Shown piece after piece: positions 7,717 to 8,866 of a stretch of 8,866 bases of DNA. The stretch is from Burkholderiales bacterium (GTDB lineage Bacteria; Pseudomonadota; Gammaproteobacteria; Burkholderiales; Burkholderiaceae), in assembly GCA_947371645.1 (NCBI GenBank), contig CANBQJ010000157.1:1-8866 (forward strand). Direction: 5' to 3'. A model generated the notes under the pieces. That model saw only the letters and a program-made list of their open reading frames with translations, searched no databases and had not been told where the DNA came from. Position numbers and translations under genes: made by a program. Positions within the stretch are counted from its first letter, which is position 1, and every line of letters starts with the position of its first letter.

Positions 7717-7735
7717 CTGTTCGTTGCGCGAACAG
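7717..7735 (+). other. Small hairpin after the GGDEF-EAL gene
   Basis: CTGTTCG (7717-7723) and CGAACAG (7729-7735) form a perfect 7-bp stem with a 5-nt loop, starting 9 nt after the TGA. No T run follows, so it is not a standard intrinsic terminator. It could protect the 3' end of the mRNA. No clear + strand terminator is visible after this gene. Confidence 0.4.
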
Positions 7736-7797
7736 CCATCTCCAGTTGCAACAAGCTGGCATGGAAGGCGGAGGTGCCCACGGATGGCGCGCATGAC

Positions 7798-7827
7798 AAA
7801 ACGGCGCGCCCCAAGAGGAACGCGCCG
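7798..7827 (-). terminator. Probable Rho-independent terminator of the cold-shock gene
   Basis: Read on the - strand, CGGCGCG (7827-7821) pairs perfectly with CGCGCCG (7808-7802) around a 12-nt loop and is followed by TTTT (7801-7798). It lies about 70 nt past the cold-shock gene stop in the right orientation. The T run is short. On the + strand no T tract follows, so it should not act on the GGDEF-EAL transcript. Confidence 0.6.
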
Positions 7828-7896
7828 CGAGACCGTTGTCGTGCTCAGCGCAACGCTGGTCAAACCTGGTGACTCACTTGCTCCGTGAGCAGGCGG

Positions 7897-8187
7897 TCAA
7901 TGTGACACGCGGTGCTCGCTCCCAAGGTCGCGAAAGTGCATGTCGCTGAGCGGGCTGCTGTTCATGTCGGCAGCTGTTTGAGCGTCAACTGCCTGGATGT
8001 TTTGTGCGAGCATGCCCTTGGGGCCAGCCACCAACTCGTAGCTGACCTTGGAGCCTTGCTTGAGCGTGCGAAAACCATCCATCTGGATGGCCGAGAAGTG
8101 GGCAAACACGTCGCCGCCTCCTTGATCTGGCTCGATGAAGCCAAAACCCTTGGCGTCGTTGAACCATTTGACAGTGCCTGTGGCCAT
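7897..8187 (-). CDS. Cold-shock-domain protein with C-terminal extension (cspD-like position)
   Basis: Small single-stranded nucleic-acid-binding protein of the CspA family, acting as an RNA chaperone or translation/replication modulator. It has 96 residues from ATG (8187-8185 on the - strand). Residues 1-67 form the cold-shock domain, with [13 protein letters not shown]1 KGFGFI, RNP2 DVFAHFS and a closing LAQNIQAV. Family members usually end near residue 67-70; here about 27 further residues follow ([19 protein letters not shown] and on). The tail keeps G/C-rich third positions, so it looks genuinely translated. The start is secure: AGGAGG at 8198-8193 lies 5 nt before the ATG. The frame stays open farther upstream, including an ATG at 8214, but that lacks a comparable ribosome binding site. 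The gene is divergent from clpS, as cspD is in E. coli; the symbol is withheld because paralogues cannot be distinguished from sequence alone. Confidence 0.93.
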   Translation of the reverse strand: MATGTVKWFNDAKGFGFIEPDQGGGDVFAHFSAIQMDGFRTLKQGSKVSYELVAGPKGMLAQNIQAVDAQTAADMNSSPLSDMHFRDLGSEHRVSH

Positions 8188-8192
8188 GTCGT

Positions 8193-8198
8193 CCTCCT
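8193..8198 (-). promoter_or_regulatory. Strong Shine-Dalgarno of the cold-shock gene
   Basis: AGGAGG (complement of 8193-8198) lies 5 nt before the start codon and decides between this ATG and the in-frame ATG 27 nt upstream. It is the best ribosome binding site in the window. Confidence 0.85.
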
Positions 8199-8212
8199 GT
8201 AAATTTGTTGAC

Positions 8213-8241
8213 ATTTTCTGGGTGGTGAAAGTGCATGTCAA
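8213..8241 (-). promoter_or_regulatory. Candidate proximal promoter of the cold-shock gene
   Basis: On the - strand a perfect TTGACA (8241-8236) is followed after exactly 17 nt by GAAAAT (8218-8213), a 4/6 match to TATAAT. Transcription would begin near 8206, leaving a leader of about 18 nt that still contains the Shine-Dalgarno. Confidence 0.4.
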
Positions 8242-8262
8242 GCCACTGTCTACCCCCGAAGC

Positions 8263-8268
8263 ATTATA
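8263..8268 (-). promoter_or_regulatory. Candidate distal -10 element of the cold-shock gene
   Basis: A perfect TATAAT (complement of 8263-8268) lies upstream of the proximal candidate, but no good -35 hexamer sits 16-18 nt before it. Transcription from here would begin near 8256 and give a leader of about 68 nt, similar in kind to the longer leaders of cold-shock mRNAs. Confidence 0.45.
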
Positions 8269-8340
8269 TGAGCGGCTGATTTGTTCCGTATTGTGAAAAG
8301 TCTTGCCAGCAATCAAGAAATGAGCTTTGGGGTCTGCGGG

Positions 8341-8367
8341 TCGTGCCCTGGATTGAAATCGGCACGA
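8341..8367. repeat. Perfect 7-bp inverted repeat in the divergent promoter region
   Basis: TCGTGCC (8341-8347) and GGCACGA (8361-8367) are separated by 13 nt. A dyad this size between divergent promoters could be an operator. No T run follows on either side, so a terminator is unlikely. Confidence 0.35.
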
Positions 8368-8474
8368 AACCTGCTGCGGGTCTTCCCGTGGACCAATTCC
8401 GTGTGCAATCGAATAGTCCTGTGTCTGTCGTGAATTTCCTGCCCTTGCATTGGAGTCGGACACCCCAAGATGCC

Positions 8475-8503
8475 ATGACAGGGGGAAGCCCCTCTCTTAG
8501 AAT
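8475..8503 (+). promoter_or_regulatory. clpS: Candidate sigma-70 promoter of clpS-clpA
   Basis: ATGACA (8475-8480, 5/6 match to TTGACA) is followed after exactly 17 nt by TAGAAT (8498-8503, 5/6 match to TATAAT). Transcription would begin about 8509-8511, right at the first in-frame ATG of clpS (8511) and 24 nt before the second (8535). Confidence 0.6.
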
Positions 8504-8534
8504 CTTTCTCATGACCCAGACCTGTCACACGCAG

Positions 8535-8864
8535 ATGTCGCAACAGCCCGCAAGCCCTTCCGAAGACGGCCAGGGCGCCGCTGTGGCCGAGCGTGAAGCA
8601 CTGGCCGTCGAACCCCCGAAGCTGTTTCAGGTTGTGATGCTCAACGATGACTTCACGCCCATGGAGTTCGTCGTGTATGTGTTGCAAGAACACTTTCGCC
8701 ATGACATCGAAACGGCGACGCAGATCATGCTAAAAATCCACCACGATGGTCGTGGTGTGTGCGGTGTCTACACCAAAGACGTCGCGGCCACGAAGGTCGA
8801 ACTCGTTCTTGCCGCCGCCCGCCAGGCCGGGCACCCCCTGCAGTGCATTCTGGAGACCGCATGA
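8535..8864 (+). CDS. clpS: ClpS, ATP-dependent Clp protease adaptor
   Basis: Adaptor that binds the ClpA N-domain and delivers N-degron substrates (proteins with N-terminal Leu, Phe, Tyr or Trp) to the ClpAP protease in the cytoplasm. From ATG 8535 it has 109 residues, close to the 106 of E. coli ClpS. The core has [20 protein letters not shown], with the substrate-pocket Asn-Asp-Asp (37-39) and Met43, then [18 protein letters not shown] with the conserved His. An in-frame ATG at 8511 would add MTQTCHTQ, but neither ATG has a Shine-Dalgarno; 8535 is preferred for length and because the predicted transcript begins at about 8510. The TGA stop overlaps the next start codon (ATGA), as expected for the clpS-clpA operon. 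Confidence 0.93.
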   Translation: MSQQPASPSEDGQGAAVAEREALAVEPPKLFQVVMLNDDFTPMEFVVYVLQEHFRHDIETATQIMLKIHHDGRGVCGVYTKDVAATKVELVLAAARQAGHPLQCILETA

Positions 8865-8866
8865 TT
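8861..8866 (+). CDS. clpA: Start of clpA (only Met-Ile in window)
   Basis: ATGATT at 8861-8866 overlaps the clpS stop by the ATGA arrangement. The first two codons, Met-Ile, fit the start of the ClpA unfoldase (E. coli ClpA begins Met-Leu). Identification rests on the clpS-clpA operon order and the overlap; the rest of the gene is outside the window. Confidence 0.7.

Larger units (their letters stand above)
8188..8534. other. Divergent cold-shock gene/clpS intergenic region
   Basis: A 347-bp stretch without a supported gene. It holds the two candidate - strand promoters near the cold-shock gene and the + strand clpS promoter near 8475-8503. Between them is a perfect inverted repeat TCGTGCC-N13-GGCACGA (8341-8347 and 8361-8367), flanked by a 9-nt direct repeat CTGCGGGTC (8334-8342 and 8374-8382), with a CGGG-TCTT-CCCG mini-hairpin at 8377-8388. 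Open frames run across it on both strands but lack ribosome binding sites and similarity to anything I recognise. Confidence 0.6.

Noticed and set aside
7717..7735. LexA (SOS) box from CTGT...ACAG
   Set aside because: The spacing between CTGT and ACAG is 11 nt rather than the 8 nt of the known box; a simple hairpin explains it better.
7912..8202. 96-codon + strand frame opposite the cold-shock gene
   Set aside because: It is the mirror of the cold-shock coding sequence, with no similarity or ribosome binding site of its own.
8188..8463. 92-residue N-terminal extension of the cold-shock frame, including ATG 8214
   Set aside because: The cold-shock domain begins exactly at ATG 8187, which has a strong Shine-Dalgarno; the extension crosses candidate promoters.

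Overview
The window looks like a high-GC betaproteobacterial chromosome, most likely Burkholderiales. I infer this from the strong G/C third-position bias, the enterobacterial-type NADP isocitrate dehydrogenase, and the order icd ... cold-shock gene <- -> clpS-clpA. No rRNA, tRNA, insertion sequence, integrase or CRISPR array is visible.

Layout: (1) 2-790, the 3' part of icd on the + strand, closed by a strong intrinsic terminator. (2) About 1055/1079-4012, a membrane sensor histidine kinase (DUF4118-PAS-GAF-PAS-HisKA_3-HATPase) followed 12 nt later by a NarL/LuxR-type response regulator; the regulator's Shine-Dalgarno overlaps the kinase stop codon. (3) 4083-5739, a stand-alone receiver protein followed by a soluble PAS histidine kinase of the HisKA class. 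An identical 17-nt sequence (CATCCAGATTTCCCTAC) lies just 5' of each of these two genes. (4) 5843-7708, a GAF-GGDEF-EAL protein whose GGDEF site is degenerate while its EAL site is complete, so it is more likely a c-di-GMP phosphodiesterase than a cyclase. (5) 7897-8187 on the - strand, a cold-shock protein with an unusual C-terminal tail and a good ribosome binding site. (6) 8535-8864 on the + strand, clpS, whose stop overlaps the clpA start (ATGA) at the right edge.

The five genes from 1055 to 7708 form one same-strand signalling island between two housekeeping neighbourhoods. My reading is that the first kinase/regulator pair senses an input at the membrane, and that the DNA-binding regulator may control the downstream receiver, kinase and phosphodiesterase genes, possibly through the 17-nt repeats. 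The receiver and soluble kinase could form a second phosphotransfer step feeding c-di-GMP turnover. The domain content is read from the sequence; the wiring is inference.

The most interesting items are the exact 17-nt repeats (plus a third partial TCCCTAC site) around the receiver gene, the degenerate GGDEF that keeps its RxxD inhibitory site next to an intact EAL, and the membrane kinase that has a well-placed Shine-Dalgarno but no canonical start codon.
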